Shown here one piece after another: positions 36,505 to 47,270 of a stretch of DNA of 64,000 bases (position 1 is its first letter; each line of letters begins with the position of its first letter). Source of the stretch: Rhizopus arrhizus (Eukaryota > Mucoromycota > Mucoromycetes > Mucorales > Rhizopodaceae); NCBI GenBank assembly GCA_024220505.1, contig JAKZZE010000033.1:310001-374000 (forward strand). The letters are read 5' to 3'. The notes beneath the pieces were generated by a model, which made no database searches, was not told the origin of the DNA, and saw only the letters and a program-made list of their open reading frames with translations. A program made the position numbers and the translations under genes.

Positions 36505-37427
36505 TTACATGAAATCATCAAAATCGTCATAAGTAGTTGAATATTCTCTTGATGATTGAACGGGTGCTGCTTTTGCAGGTTGAACTTTACCCTTTGTCTT
36601 TTTACTGTTCTTCAATGCTTCTCTTTGTTGACGTTGTTTATCATTGGCAAGTGCTGTTAAACTAGAAGCTGCTTTACGTACATCCATGTCTTTCATGGGT
36701 TGAGCTAAATCACGAGCCAATTGATCAAGAAAAGTAGGATAACCAGAGACATGCTGTGGAATGATGAATAAAAAAATTGAAAGAATTCAATTCTTAAACT
36801 TACGGATTGTTGAAGGATTAAATCAGTGAGTAATTGTCTGAATTCTTCAAAATCAGCACGAGTACGAGGCTTTAAGGATTCAACAGGTTTCGAAGGTGCT
36901 TTCTTGGCTATAAATGAATAAGCATCGGTTGGATGACTACAAGACAACTTACCAACACCTTCTGATCCTTCCATCTCTTCCTTTTTAATTCCTGCTTCCT
37001 TTTGAACACGTTCAAACTTTTCTTCTTCAGTTTCGCCATCCAAGAAACGATTGGCCTAATATATCATTAGCATCTTTTCAACACACGCCATCACATACCA
37101 ATGCAGCCTTCTTCTTTTTCTGTTCCTTTAATAATGCTTCCTTTTCAGCAATCTTTTGCTTCAAGGTCAAGTTCTTTTTGACAGATGGTGTAACTGTCTT
37201 TTGCTCGGTTTTCTTGGGAACTTGTTCTTCTTCTTCTTCAGAATCATCCCAAGATTCCTTGACACTGTTATCGTCTTCAGCATCTTCTTCGTCCCAAGCC
37301 ATCTTGGGCTTATTGTTGCTTTTGTTATTGTTTACTTGAACTTCGAATTCTTCTTCTAAATAAAAAGAAAATGTTCAGTTTATGCTTTTCTTCTCCCCTG
37401 TTTCTTTTCTTTACCCCAATCACTCAT
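36505..37427 (-). CDS. HCR1: Translation initiation factor eIF3 subunit J
   Basis: Five exons (37427-37415, 37355-37099, 37055-36953, 36907-36804, 36753-36505) give 241 aa. The first exon is only 13 nt and codes MSDW plus one base, joining to EEEFEVQ. The N-terminus is acidic with the KESWDDSEEEEE motif typical of eIF3j, the middle is Lys-rich, and the protein ends in the family's acidic-aromatic tail DDFDDFM. eIF3j is a loosely bound eIF3 subunit that sits near the mRNA channel of the 40S subunit and helps scanning and ribosome recycling. The third intron (36908-36952) is 45 nt, a multiple of three without a stop, so it is invisible to ORF scans; splicing gives SEGVAKKAPSKP. Confidence 0.9.
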
Positions 37428-37642
37428 TGGCTATTTATGAATCACTTGAAAAAACTTTTTTTTTTTTTCCGTCCAAAAAAAAAAAAATGTTTTTTTTTAC
37501 GTCACTTCTACTTGTGGCTGTGTTTAAAAATGAATGGAAGTTTACTCCTAAAAAGATTAAACAGAAGATATCGGTATAGGGAGTCTATGCATATGTTTTT
37601 CAAGTAAAAGGATAAATATGAACAGAGGATTTATTATATGAA

Positions 37643-39028
37643 TTAAATTGATTTTTTCTTGTTATTTTCTGACCACAGGAATCCAGAAACTAAAGTAGCC
37701 AAGGTGATGGGCACTGTCCAGTCATCTGTTAAACCTAGTTGAGAAGCAATGGCTAGTGTAACTGTGATGCATGTAAATAAAATGTAAGGTTCTTTTGTGT
37801 GATGTTGTTCACTGGTATAACAAGGATGAGGATTAAAAGTACAAGGGAATAGTGAGATTGAGTCACATTTATCATTTTCTACTATGAATTCATCCAAACT
37901 ACTATTACTACTACTACTACTACTTCTGCTGCTGCTGCTACTACTACTACTGCTGCTGCTGGTATAATGTTGTTCTCCAACTGATAAATCCCCCTTTAAT
38001 ATCTGTTCCAACAAATCAGTATCTTTTATGGCCAATGATCTTCTTTTTGATTCCATCAAGAGCTGTGATTGTTTTTTTGGATCTTGAATAGTATTATTGA
38101 TTTGTTTATTTACATTTTTACTTTCTAATTCCTAATAAGAGTGAGTATCGAAACTGTTTAGATTAATTTTACCTTTTGCAAATGTTCCAATTGATCTTCT
38201 AAACACATAAAATCTTGTTCTAACTGAGACACAATCTCATCCTTCACTTTCAATTCCTTCTTTAGTGTCTCAAAATCATTATCTTTATCAATCTGTTGAC
38301 GTAATATTTCTTCTTTCTCTTCATCTTGTTCTTCAATAATCTTTTCTAATCTCATTATTCTCTTTTCAAGGTCCATCGCATAAGATCCTTGTGATATATC
38401 AGAATGAATCACTGGTCGACAAATATGTTGTGCTTCTAATCCTTCATCTTCTTCATTTTCAGTAGATGGTAGTGTCATGATCATAGTAGATTGATCGATA
38501 GGTTTCATTGTAAAACAGCAAGTACCTTCACAAATAGGATGGCCAGCAATCTATTTTATGATCAGTCTTTATCTCTCTAAACAACACATTTACCTGTCTT
38601 TGTAATAAATTAATATTTTGTACTAAAAATTCATACTCGGGCCCCACTGATTTCATTTGAATGATTTGTTTTTCTTTCATTCCATTCAGTTCCTCTAATC
38701 TCTCATTTAAATCTTGTTGTAATAAACGAGTAGTTCTCTGTAATTTGACATTGGCTACTGTTAATTCCTCAATCGTTTTCTCTAGTGGACTTGTACGTTG
38801 TTCGATTAAATTATCTGTGTCTACTTTTAGTAGCCGATTGGTTCTCTGTAGTTTCACATTTTGTAGTGTCAACTGTTCAATTTGTGCTTCCAACTGTCGT
38901 GTGCGTGTATCAGAATCACCTTGTTTTATCTCTCGTCTTTTATCTGTTCCGGTCGGAATAGAATAATTCATTAAATTTGAATTTACACTAAATCTTGATT
39001 CTGTCTTATTTTGTTGTTTAGAATACAT
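37643..39028 (-). CDS. Coiled-coil protein with C-terminal membrane anchor, function unknown
   Basis: Three exons (39028-38594, 38550-38173, 38131-37643) give 433 aa. The N-terminal half has two related coiled-coil repeats: QNVKLQRTNRLL and ANVKLQRTTRLL lie in matching contexts about 40 residues apart. A second long coiled coil (about residues 195-270) precedes a poly-Ser tract coded by mixed AGC/AGT codons (37905-37968). The C-terminus has two hydrophobic stretches (about ILFTCITVTLAIASQLG and VPITLATLVSGFLW) and ends KKKSI, so it looks tail-anchored, perhaps a tether or golgin-like protein. I do not recognise the family. Confidence 0.75.
37905..37968. repeat. Ser-codon trinucleotide repeat
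   Basis: A CTA/CTG array on the plus strand codes a run of about 20 Ser residues, with few interruptions, in the tail-anchored coiled-coil gene. Mixed codons suggest selection for the Ser run or old repeat expansion. Confidence 0.75.
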
Positions 39029-41812
39029 GATTGTTAAAGGAGAGGAGGAGAAAGTGAGAGTGAGTGAGAGAGAGAGAGAGAAAGAGGGAAAAAAAAAAAA
39101 AAAAAGTCTCAGCCTTGGTAAAGATGCACGAGTTCTAACGTCACACACTCACTCACAGACTTTTTTTTTTGGTTTGATAATCAAACAAGATTTACTTCAA
39201 ATACAATAATTCTATAGAAAAAGATTTAACTTTTACCACTCATCATTCTTTTCACTCCCCTCTCCCCCCCTTTTTTTTCCCCATCTCCTATCATTTTTAG
39301 TTTTTTGAACTAATTTCCTTTGTTTTTTGCACTGTTTCATAAATTGAAGTTAAAAAAGTAAACAAGGCACACTGTTACACAAACTATATTCTCTAATTCG
39401 CGTGGCTATATTTATCTGGTATAAACCAATCTTTGGAATTCAAGCTAAAGTTGCATTGTCAAGCCTGGGCTTTACTCTAGAGAAAGGATAGAATTCAAAA
39501 TTCGTTATTAAAGGAGTATAAATCAAAACTGAACGCCTCATGTTCCTGATTATGCTTTTTTATGTTTCAAAATTTTTAAATTTTTTGTATTTTTTAAAGA
39601 TAATGCAGGCGATCACTTTTTGATCAGTCTGTTGATTATGATTTGAGTGCATATAAAATACTTGACGTATTCAAAAGAGACTACAACACATTTTCTTGTA
39701 AAATGCTTGACCAAACAAATAGAGCATGTTTGCCGAATGGGGCAAATAAATCAAAGATGAACAAATCTCTCGCCTGTCTGATCATCTTTGTCTAATCTTT
39801 CTCCCTTCTATACTCTTATGTAAGTTAATAATACCTAGGAGCACCCCATAAGCCCTTTGTTGAACATATTTGTCAGCTAGAAATCACTCAATGACCGTCC
39901 TAGTGGGCGATCACAACAATTTATTATAGACGAAAATATAAAAATATGTTCCATACGGAAGAAGATTCCGGTTTTATAAATAAAATGAGTCAATCAACAA
40001 GAGATGAAACCATCAAATAGGGAGAATAGATTCAAGGAAGCCTTTAAAGATAGCTATTCGAACCATTTGATGCCTTCTATTGATATTCCTTAGAATCAGC
40101 AGTCTATAAAAGACACATTTCAATTCATTAGAGTTGATTAAACGTTCTAAAGATTGATAACATCCTAAAGACTCCTTCATCCTCAGTCAAACATTCTCCA
40201 ATCTAAATTGTTAATTGTGAACATAATATAAGATTAAAGTATAAAAGTAAAGTTGATTTATTACCACAAGGCACTACGCAGGAGAAAAAAATATGAAATG
40301 TTCAGAAAAAAAAAGTCGAACCCAAGACCCTTCCAACAAAGGATAAGCATCGATCTAGAGATGGTTATCTCCATTCTACTAAATTGCAACTTTGGCTGAT
40401 CATAAGTGGTAAATAGATCCTAGTGTATCATCTCTTCAGTTATTTCGGTTTCTTCTATTATTTCCCCTGGCCTCTCTGGATTTTTTCCTGGCAGTATAGA
40501 GACAGTTTTTTGTATTGACTTATTATTGACCTGACAGTTTTCGGTGGTATCTGGACAGTATCTGAAATGGCAGCCATTTTAGCTTTGTGAAATTAAAACA
40601 GTATTTGAACTCAAATGTCAGTAATAACATGACGCTTACAGTTATTTGTTGATGAACATTTGATTAAAATGTTTATGTTCCTTGATTAACTGTTGAAAGA
40701 TAAGAGGCATATCGTCAAAAGAAATAATTCAAGTTTTCAACTGAATTATAACAGCTTATAAATATTGTATTTAGCACTCATAAAAACAGTTTGTTTAGGA
40801 TATTTTACTGAATATTGAACATACTTTTTAAGTTTCAGTACTACATTCACATCGTTGATCATACAGATACCAGGGTTTCCAAATCGGTAAATATCAGATT
40901 GCTTTTCATCATTTGAGGTATACAGCTTTATGCATTCAATAAATAAAAACAAAAATGTTGTAAAGCAATAGCTTACTTTCAGATTTCGAACATATCCTTT
41001 TAAATCGTGAGACAAGATTATTTTGGATGATAGCCGTCCCAAGTTATTGATGTACTGTTTGGAAAAGATTTAAAAGAAACAACAAAGGGGTTTTAGCAGT
41101 GCTAGACGTTTATAATCGATTGTACATGTCGAAGAAGTGAATTGTATTCCTTTTTGTGAGAAAATGGATCAGACAGCGCCGACAAGGCTTCATCTTGTGC
41201 AACCTCTACGTTCTGCTCTTGTCCTTGGCAGCAAAGGATTGGGCCAAGTGAATTTTTTTTTTTTTCACTTGCACAAATTCAAACAGACAATCCAATGCAA
41301 TGATGAGATGTTCATTTTAGATAAAACCAACAGTTTCGTAACTTGCCTTTGTAAAATAGCTTCACACATTGAGATGAAAATACCTTTCTTCATGGCATTT
41401 AAAATAATGCTTATTAGCCAAAACTTCCTTTTTCATCAATTGTCCTTTCATCCCCTCTCATGTTCCTCTGGATGTTTCTTTTTTCCTTGTCGAATACAAA
41501 AAGATTGAATGGTGAAATCAAGCTAATAACACACGAATGGATCGAAACCAAATGATGCGGGATACGCTTTTAATAGGTCCTTTCTCTTTGAAAGATATAA
41601 TAAACCGAGATCCTGCTCATGTTTATATCATATGCTTATAGCATTGCTTCTTTTGATGAAATATCAATTCCTCTTTGACATGAGATTGTATTATTGTAAT
41701 TTGAAATTTATGCACCTTTTTTAATTTGAAAAGCCACAAGATAGAAGTCACAGTTTTCTTTTCTTTTGCTCTGCATGTTTCTCTGATTCTCTTTTTTTTA
41801 TTAATTAACATT
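39029..41812. other. Gene-poor intergenic region
   Basis: About 2.8 kb. It holds the promoter of the coiled-coil gene (GA-rich tract 39050-39085), then AT-rich sequence. A minus-strand coding-like block at 40740-41250 and a short tRNA-like fragment near 40309-40370 are discussed elsewhere. The last 50 bp are T-rich before the Nop12-like start. Confidence 0.5.
40746..41250 (-). pseudogene. Coding-like block, possible decayed gene
   Basis: Minus-strand sequence reads as exon-like blocks with plausible splice sites: one ending EYNSLLRHVQSIIN, then YINNLGRLSSKIILSHDLKG with donor GTAAGC at 40975, then LYTSNDEKQSDIYRFGNPG. The style (segments like GYVRNLKLYTSND) recalls mucoralean F-box/LRR proteins, but there is no F-box, no good start and no clean end. 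I treat it as a possible remnant or unresolved gene. Confidence 0.3.
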
Positions 41813-43043
41813 ATGAGTGGATTATTTACTACAACTAAAATTGATAGCCATTTAGACGGCTTGTTTAAACAATCAGTAACGTATACATGATTTTAAACAC
41901 TTTCTTTGTTCTGATTTTCTTTTTAAGGCTGGCAAAAGCGAAATTGCTGTCAAACCTTTATTACCAGAAAAAGTGTTTGCTGATATAGAAAAAAAGAAGA
42001 AAAAGCAAGAGAAAAAAGAAGGAAATAAAGCATTCTTGGGATTTAAAAAAGCAAAAGAATTATTAGCTGCTTCACTAAAGGTTTTTATTATTATTATTGT
42101 TTCATCACAAGAGATCTCATATTTTTGAATTTAGAGAAAAGCAGAAGAATTAGCAGAAAAAGAAGAGCCAGAGAAAAAGAAGATAAAGAAATTAACTGAA
42201 GAGGAAAAATTAGAAAAGGAACAAAGAACTGTATTTTTAGGAAATGTACCTGTTGCTTGTATCGAAAAGGTATAAGGTTTATCTTGTTTTTCATTTGTAC
42301 TAAAAGCAATGAATTGTATGTAGGGAGGTTATAAACAATTGAAATCAAAGTTTAAAGAATGTGGTAAAATTGAATCAATTCGTTTCAGATCAGTCGCCTT
42401 TTCAGAACCTATGGATCGTAAATCAGCCTTTTTGGCTCGTAAACTTCACTCATCGCGCGATGTTTTGAATGCATATATCGTCTTTGAACAAAAGGAATCA
42501 GTCGCCAAAGCTGTCGAATTAAACGGTACGGTCTTTATGGATAAACATGTACGTGTTGACAGCGCAGTAAACAACAAGGTACATGACCGTAAGCGATCCG
42601 TCTTTTTGGGTGGATTGCCATTCGATGCAGAGGAAGAGGAGCTTTGGGAGCATTTCAAAGAATGTGGACAAATTGAATTTGTGCGTATTATTCGAGATGC
42701 AAAGACCAATGTTGGTAAAGGATTTGGATATGTGCAATTTAAGGAACGTGATGATGTGGATGCTGCATTAGCGAATGAAAAGAAGTTTCGTAACAAGACA
42801 AAGATTCGTGTTCAACGCTGTAAGATACCCGTGTCCGAGGGAGGTGTACCTGATAAGAAACCAAAGAAGAAGGGTGGTAAAAAGATGCCTGCAAAGAAAC
42901 CAACCGGTAAATCTGGCAAACCATTACCTGCTCCAAAGAGATTTGAAGGTACTCGTGCTACAAAAGATGATGGTAGTAAATTTAAATTGGTCAAGACAAG
43001 TAAAAAGAAAGTGCTTGCAAAAAAGAAGCAAGGAAAGAAATAG
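41813..43043 (+). CDS. NOP12: Nop12/RBM34-like nucleolar RNA-binding protein
   Basis: Four exons (41813-41875, 41928-42080, 42135-42269, 42324-43043) give 356 aa. Two RRM domains are visible: the first from about residue 105 with RNP2 TVFLGNVPV and a long insert, the second from about residue 200 with RNP2 VFLGGLPFD and RNP1 GKGFGYVQF. The N-terminal part is Lys/Glu-rich, and the tail (after about 280) is a Lys/Gly/Pro-rich nucleolar-type basic extension (KKGGKKMPAKKPTGK). Yeast Nop12 acts in 60S ribosome biogenesis and 25S rRNA processing. It converges on the XPB-like gene: the stop codons are 27 bp apart, so transcripts probably overlap at their 3' ends. Confidence 0.9.
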
Positions 43044-43070
43044 ATTAAAGTGTGATAAAACAATAAATTT

Positions 43071-44813
43071 TTATTTTTCATCTCTTTTTCTTTTTGTACC
43101 AACCGTAGTAGGAGTAACCAAGTCTTCTTCTTCCTCTTCCTCTACTAAAAAGTTTTTCAGTCCTGCTAAATAGCTAACCAAACCTTTCTCTTCTTCATCT
43201 GTAGCATAAGGACGCATATCGGCGCCTTGAATAGTGCAGGTTAATGGGTCAGACTTGACTTCATCATCACCGGGTGCAGAGTCATCGCGGTGTGTCTCGA
43301 CTTCCCAGCCACCCTCCTTTTCACTCCCTACTTTCCAGATCTGATAGCCATAACCGCAATCCTCCTCCAAGAACTGACGACGCTTTTCAGAGAACTGAAC
43401 TTCATGTGTATTGTTGGTGACGAGTGTATAAAATCGAGAATAAAAGCCTTTTTCATTTCGCTTCTTTGCACGAAGCACACGGCCCAAACGTTGGGCTTCT
43501 TGACGACGAGAGCCAAAATGGGATGAGACCTGAATGAGGACAGTGGCGGCAGGTAAATCAAGAGAGGTATCGCCGATACGGGAAAGGAAAAGAGTATTGA
43601 TCTGCTTGGCCTTGAGTGAGCGTCGGGTGGCCATCTGATTCCAGGTAAGCTCTTCATCTGTGTCTTGAACATCAATTTGGAATCGAGCGAGCAGTTGACG
43701 TGCTTCTTCGGTTGGAGTACCACCATAGATCAAGGGTCGACCGATATGCTGAGCATATAGTTTAAGAGCATCAATGTGATCACAGTACACGAGCACTTTA
43801 TCTCCACGAGCCTCATGATACTGAATCAGACGCTGACAGATTTGCATTTTCTTTGGGTGAAGAATGGCAAGAAGACTCTTTAGATGATGGCCTTGTCCGA
43901 GCAAACTACCTGTCTGAACTGCATCATACGCACCTTGTGTGATAGGGTTCATGTCTGACTCTACTTGGGTACAGACCACCTTGGCAATATATCCCTTGTC
44001 TGCCAACTCCTTCCACTTGGCATGATATAGCGTAGGTCCTACTAAGGTATCTAAATCGCCAATCTTTTCATCTTCACGCAACATAGTGGCTGTCAAGCCC
44101 AATCGAACCTTGGTCTTGATTTTTGAAATCGCCTTTGAAAAGTTGTTTGCAGGTACACAGTGAACCTCATCCAGAATAACCAACCCCCACTCGGTCTTGT
44201 CGATAAAAGTACTCATACGCTTCGAATCAGCTGTACGGTTCTTGCTGTCCACAAGCATTGTATAGGTAGTGAACAGCACACCTGAGGGACCGTTGAATGG
44301 CCACTTTTTCGCCCCGGCAAACATGCCTGTCTTGGAAGCCATCAAATTGGTGAAGCGTAAGAATTCTTTTGAAAATTGTTCCGCAGCAATGATGGTTGAA
44401 CAAACGACAAGGATTGGCTTTTTGATGGCTGCAGCAACCAGTATTGAAGTCAATGTCTTACCAGCACCACATGGCAATACAATGATACCAGAGCGAGCGA
44501 TAGATGGATCACACGTCTTGTCCACAATGGCATCAAGTGCTTCTTGTTGATAGGGTCGTACTTCTATTTCAGGTCGAAGATCTATCTCGAGTCTGACAGA
44601 TGAACCCGTTCCTAGTGGATAATCGGGTAAAGCTGCTTTTGGTTTTGCTAATCTTTTTTTAGGAGGTTGATTTTCTAAAGGTTTGATTGATTGTTCTTCA
44701 TTTTGCGATTTGGCTGCTGCGTCCTCTTCGTTTTGCTTCTTCTTTTCCTGAACAAATGCGAGTAGATCCGACAGTCTCTTTTGTCGATCGTTGTCAATTG
44801 CAGATAATACCAT
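43071..44813 (-). CDS. XPB/Ssl2-like SF2 DNA helicase, short form (580 aa)
   Basis: Single exon. The helicase core closely follows XPB: EVRPYQQEALD (Q-like), Walker A PCGAGKT (about 114-120), DEVH box LDEVHCVPA (about 215-218), GLTATMLREDEKI (motif III plus the RED motif), and SSHFGSRRQEAQRLGRVLRAKKR (motifs V-VI). XPB is the translocase of TFIIH, needed for promoter opening and nucleotide excision repair. Fungal XPB is usually near 800 aa; here only about 85 residues precede the core, so the N-terminal domain that anchors XPB in TFIIH is missing or greatly reduced. It may be a paralogue. The start is clear because the next upstream in-frame sequence has stops. Confidence 0.9.
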   Translation of the reverse strand: MVLSAIDNDRQKRLSDLLAFVQEKKKQNEEDAAAKSQNEEQSIKPLENQPPKKRLAKPKAALPDYPLGTGSSVRLEIDLRPEIEVRPYQQEALDAIVDKTCDPSIARSGIIVLPCGAGKTLTSILVAAAIKKPILVVCSTIIAAEQFSKEFLRFTNLMASKTGMFAGAKKWPFNGPSGVLFTTYTMLVDSKNRTADSKRMSTFIDKTEWGLVILDEVHCVPANNFSKAISKIKTKVRLGLTATMLREDEKIGDLDTLVGPTLYHAKWKELADKGYIAKVVCTQVESDMNPITQGAYDAVQTGSLLGQGHHLKSLLAILHPKKMQICQRLIQYHEARGDKVLVYCDHIDALKLYAQHIGRPLIYGGTPTEEARQLLARFQIDVQDTDEELTWNQMATRRSLKAKQINTLFLSRIGDTSLDLPAATVLIQVSSHFGSRRQEAQRLGRVLRAKKRNEKGFYSRFYTLVTNNTHEVQFSEKRRQFLEEDCGYGYQIWKVGSEKEGGWEVETHRDDSAPGDDEVKSDPLTCTIQGADMRPYATDEEEKGLVSYLAGLKNFLVEEEEEEDLVTPTTVGTKRKRDEK

Positions 44814-45206
44814 GTTTTATTCTTATGAATATTTTACAAAAAAGTGAATTTGAGGATAGAGGATAAGCTGAAAAGCCAGTATAAATCTAAAGGTATATAA
44901 GAAAAAACGGTTTATTTGAATCCAAGTGGCGCAACAGTGCCATTAGAATGTCACGCTTTAAAACCCAGTCACTTTCTACCATTAATGGTTTTGCTGAAAG
45001 ACTGTTTTACATTGTCACTGAAATTCATAGTTCTGATTATATAATCACTACAAGATATAATCAGATATTGTGTATAAATATACAAATAAAGCATTTCTTT
45101 ATAAAAACTACAATCAAACAAATTATGGATAATGTTTTTGAATTTATTTATTTCTTTTTATCATATAAATAAGGTATTTTATTCTATTTTATTATTTTAT
45201 CAAAAA
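44814..45206. other. Intergenic spacer
   Basis: About 390 bp between the divergent XPB-like gene and the first Cys-rich peptide gene. A short plus-strand ORF (44948-45172) has no motif. AT-rich and T-rich stretches fit two promoters. Confidence 0.45.
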
Positions 45207-45371
45207 ATGATAATCCCAATTCAATTCATCTGTATGTTGAGTACACTTTTGTATTACATTCATACCGTTGAAGCTCAATGCCAACATATCTGTGCACCTG
45301 TCAAAACTAAATGTTCTGGTCGCTTTAAAGCTCAAGAGCTTCCCTGTGGATGGGACTGTTGTAAAAAATAA
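45207..45371 (+). CDS. Small secreted cysteine-rich peptide 1
   Basis: 54 aa, no intron. Residues 1-22 (MIIPIQFICMLSTLLYYIHTVE) are a hydrophobic signal peptide; the mature part of about 30 residues has the cysteine pattern C-x3-C-x7-C-x9-C-x3-C-C (CQHICAPVKTKCSGRF ... CGWDCCKK). Six cysteines in about 30 residues suggest three disulfides. It has the same layout as the peptide encoded 220 bp downstream, so the two are likely tandem paralogues. Small basic Cys-rich peptides in fungi are often antimicrobial or effector-like, but nothing here proves activity. The start was chosen because upstream in-frame ATGs add a long unlikely extension before the signal peptide. Confidence 0.6.
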   Translation: MIIPIQFICMLSTLLYYIHTVEAQCQHICAPVKTKCSGRFKAQELPCGWDCCKK

Positions 45372-45589
45372 TGGACATCTTTCTGTTTATTGTAGTAAAA
45401 AATAAAAAAATTGTCACAGGCGTGTTTTGTTATAGATTTTCACATGTGTAGAAGTGTATGATTAAAATATGACATTCTTTTGATTTTAACCTGTAATGAT
45501 AATAACCAGAGGGGGAGCTTTACATTTCTTTAAAATCTATATAAACGTGCCCTACATGCCTCTTTTTTTTTTTTGTAAAGAAAAAAAAA

Positions 45590-45784
45590 ATGAAATTTGC
45601 TGCCATTATCACTTTGACTCTTTGTATTTTGTTGATCAACGCTGGTCTGACCGAAGCAGCCAAGAAGAGCAAGAAACCACAAGCTTGTTGGAAAGCCTGT
45701 TACTCTACAGCTGATCAATGTCCTGAGGGATTCTTTGCAAAGAAACGAATGGCCGGATTATGCTGGACTTGTTGCAGAAATTAA
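45590..45784 (+). CDS. Small secreted cysteine-rich peptide 2
   Basis: 64 aa, no intron. Residues 1-23 (MKFAAIITLTLCILLINAGL ...TEA) form a textbook signal peptide, followed by a basic KKSKK segment. Mature cysteines: C-x3-C-x6-C-x12-C-x2-C-C (CWKACYSTADQC ... CWTCCRN). The first two spacings and the terminal C-x2/3-CC match peptide 1, supporting common descent. A TATA-like tctatataa lies about 50 bp upstream (near 45536) and a T10 run separates it from the ATG. Function unknown. Confidence 0.7.
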   Translation: MKFAAIITLTLCILLINAGLTEAAKKSKKPQACWKACYSTADQCPEGFFAKKRMAGLCWTCCRN

Positions 45785-45948
45785 ATAATAAATTATTTCA
45801 GTTATTTTCTTATTTGATCTATTTAACGGATAGTCCTTTTTTATATGAAATGTTGTCTAGAGAAAAGGGGGAATATTAGACAAAAAAATTAGCTTCAAAA
45901 AGATCCAAGAGTGACATAAAATTCTATCTTTCATTCCCTAAAAGATAC

Positions 45949-47203
45949 ATGTTTGACTCAGGTGAATAACAGCTTGACTCAAATATCAATACTTGTTTGG
46001 AATAACAAAAAGAATCTCATGGATCGTGGTTTATTCTTGTCAATAAAAAACATATCTTTTGTCTTTCATCCCTCTTTTTTTTTCATTTATTTTTTTCATA
46101 CCTTTACAGTATGGTTTTTATACAAAATCGTTTTTTTGTTCTTTTAGGTGAAGAGAATATAAAATTGGATAGGTTCGGAAATATAGAACCTGTAGAAAAG
46201 AAAGAAAATGACCAACCACTTACTCATCATGAACAACGCAAAGTAAGCCTGAAAAGAGTGCCTGCGAGTAAATAAAAAAAAACACGTTTTCTTTATTGAT
46301 TTTTAAGGAAAACCGCGACTAAAATGTAATTGATTCACACACAACAAGTTTTTCCTCCTTCAATTCGGAGTAAAAGAGTTGTAAATCCATCCCCTTTAGG
46401 AGAAAATGATAATGCTTTGGGCTGGGATGAGCCTGATGCGAATAAAAATATGGAAGTGTATTCTGTTTGGAGCAAGGACTTGAACAAAAATTATGATCGT
46501 CACAGTTGTTCTAATATTCGGCAAGTATTACACGCAATTAAATTATACAATTCCATTAGATCATTTCATTAGTGATAGTGATAAAAGACAATCTGGGATG
46601 GGGTGAAGTCGGTAGCTTTAAATGGCAAAGGTGAAGAAAATAATAATAATAAATCGTTTATGATAGAATATATTAATATTAAGTGAATAAATTTAGTTTG
46701 AATGACGAATGGAACCCAAAAGATCCAAGCGCCCCTGAATACGATCAATTTTATGATGCTTATGATGATGATTTTGTTGATGATAATACAAAAACCTTGG
46801 AACAATACCTTGAAGAAATCTTTATCTCCTCCTATCTCTCTTCCTGAATCTCGCAAACCAAATGAAGTCTCAGACCACAGTCAGTGGAAAAACACAAGTG
46901 TTTCTCAAAAGAAAGAAGAAGGTTACTTTATTGGAAAGATAAAAAGTCACTGACAGTCAAAGTTTTCTTTTTAATAATATTATATAAAAGGATGAGGGTA
47001 ATTTCATATATAAAAACAAGTCAAAGAAAGGAAAGGTTTACTTGAATCCCAATACAGTTTCTCACCACACTTTTTATGTAAATAGTAAATATATTAATCA
47101 TCACAATCGTCAGCACAGGAAGCGTAGAGAGCAGGTTATAAGTTTAATGGTAACGCATTCCCAACATGAGGTACTTGAACACTATCTCTCTTTTAATCTG
47201 TGA
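45949..47203 (+). CDS. Unresolved multi-exon gene or recent pseudogene
   Basis: Several exon-like blocks on the plus strand share a style but cannot be joined into one clean frame. Block A (46148-46267) reads EENIKLDRFGNIEPVEKKEN; it may start at ATG 45949 (spliced) or ATG 46111. Block B (46349-46520) reads NPSPLGENDNALGWDEPDAN. Block C (about 46573-46630) reads KDNLGWGEVGSFKWQ, echoing the DN-LGW motif of block B. Block D (46696-46850) reads LNDEWNPKDPSAPEYDQFYD. Block E (46991-47203) reads VYLNPNTVSHHTFYVNSKY and ends with TGA. Frames shift between B and C and within D, both next to A runs. So this is either a pseudogene, an assembly indel, or splicing I could not resolve. Family unknown; exact ends are uncertain. 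Confidence 0.4.
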
Positions 47204-47270
47204 ATAAAAATTGCATTAACATTGATGCTGAGATTGAATACATACAAAAATAAAAGAAAGGGGATTCATT

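Noticed and set aside
40309..40370. tRNA-like fragment on the minus strand (GGGTTCGACT next to a T run)
   Set aside because: The T-arm has no 3' half, the acceptor stem is missing and the anticodon loop has the wrong size; at most a decayed tRNA piece.
45953..46147. Plus-strand ORF of 64 codons
   Set aside because: Mostly intron-like T-rich sequence between possible first exons of the unresolved gene.
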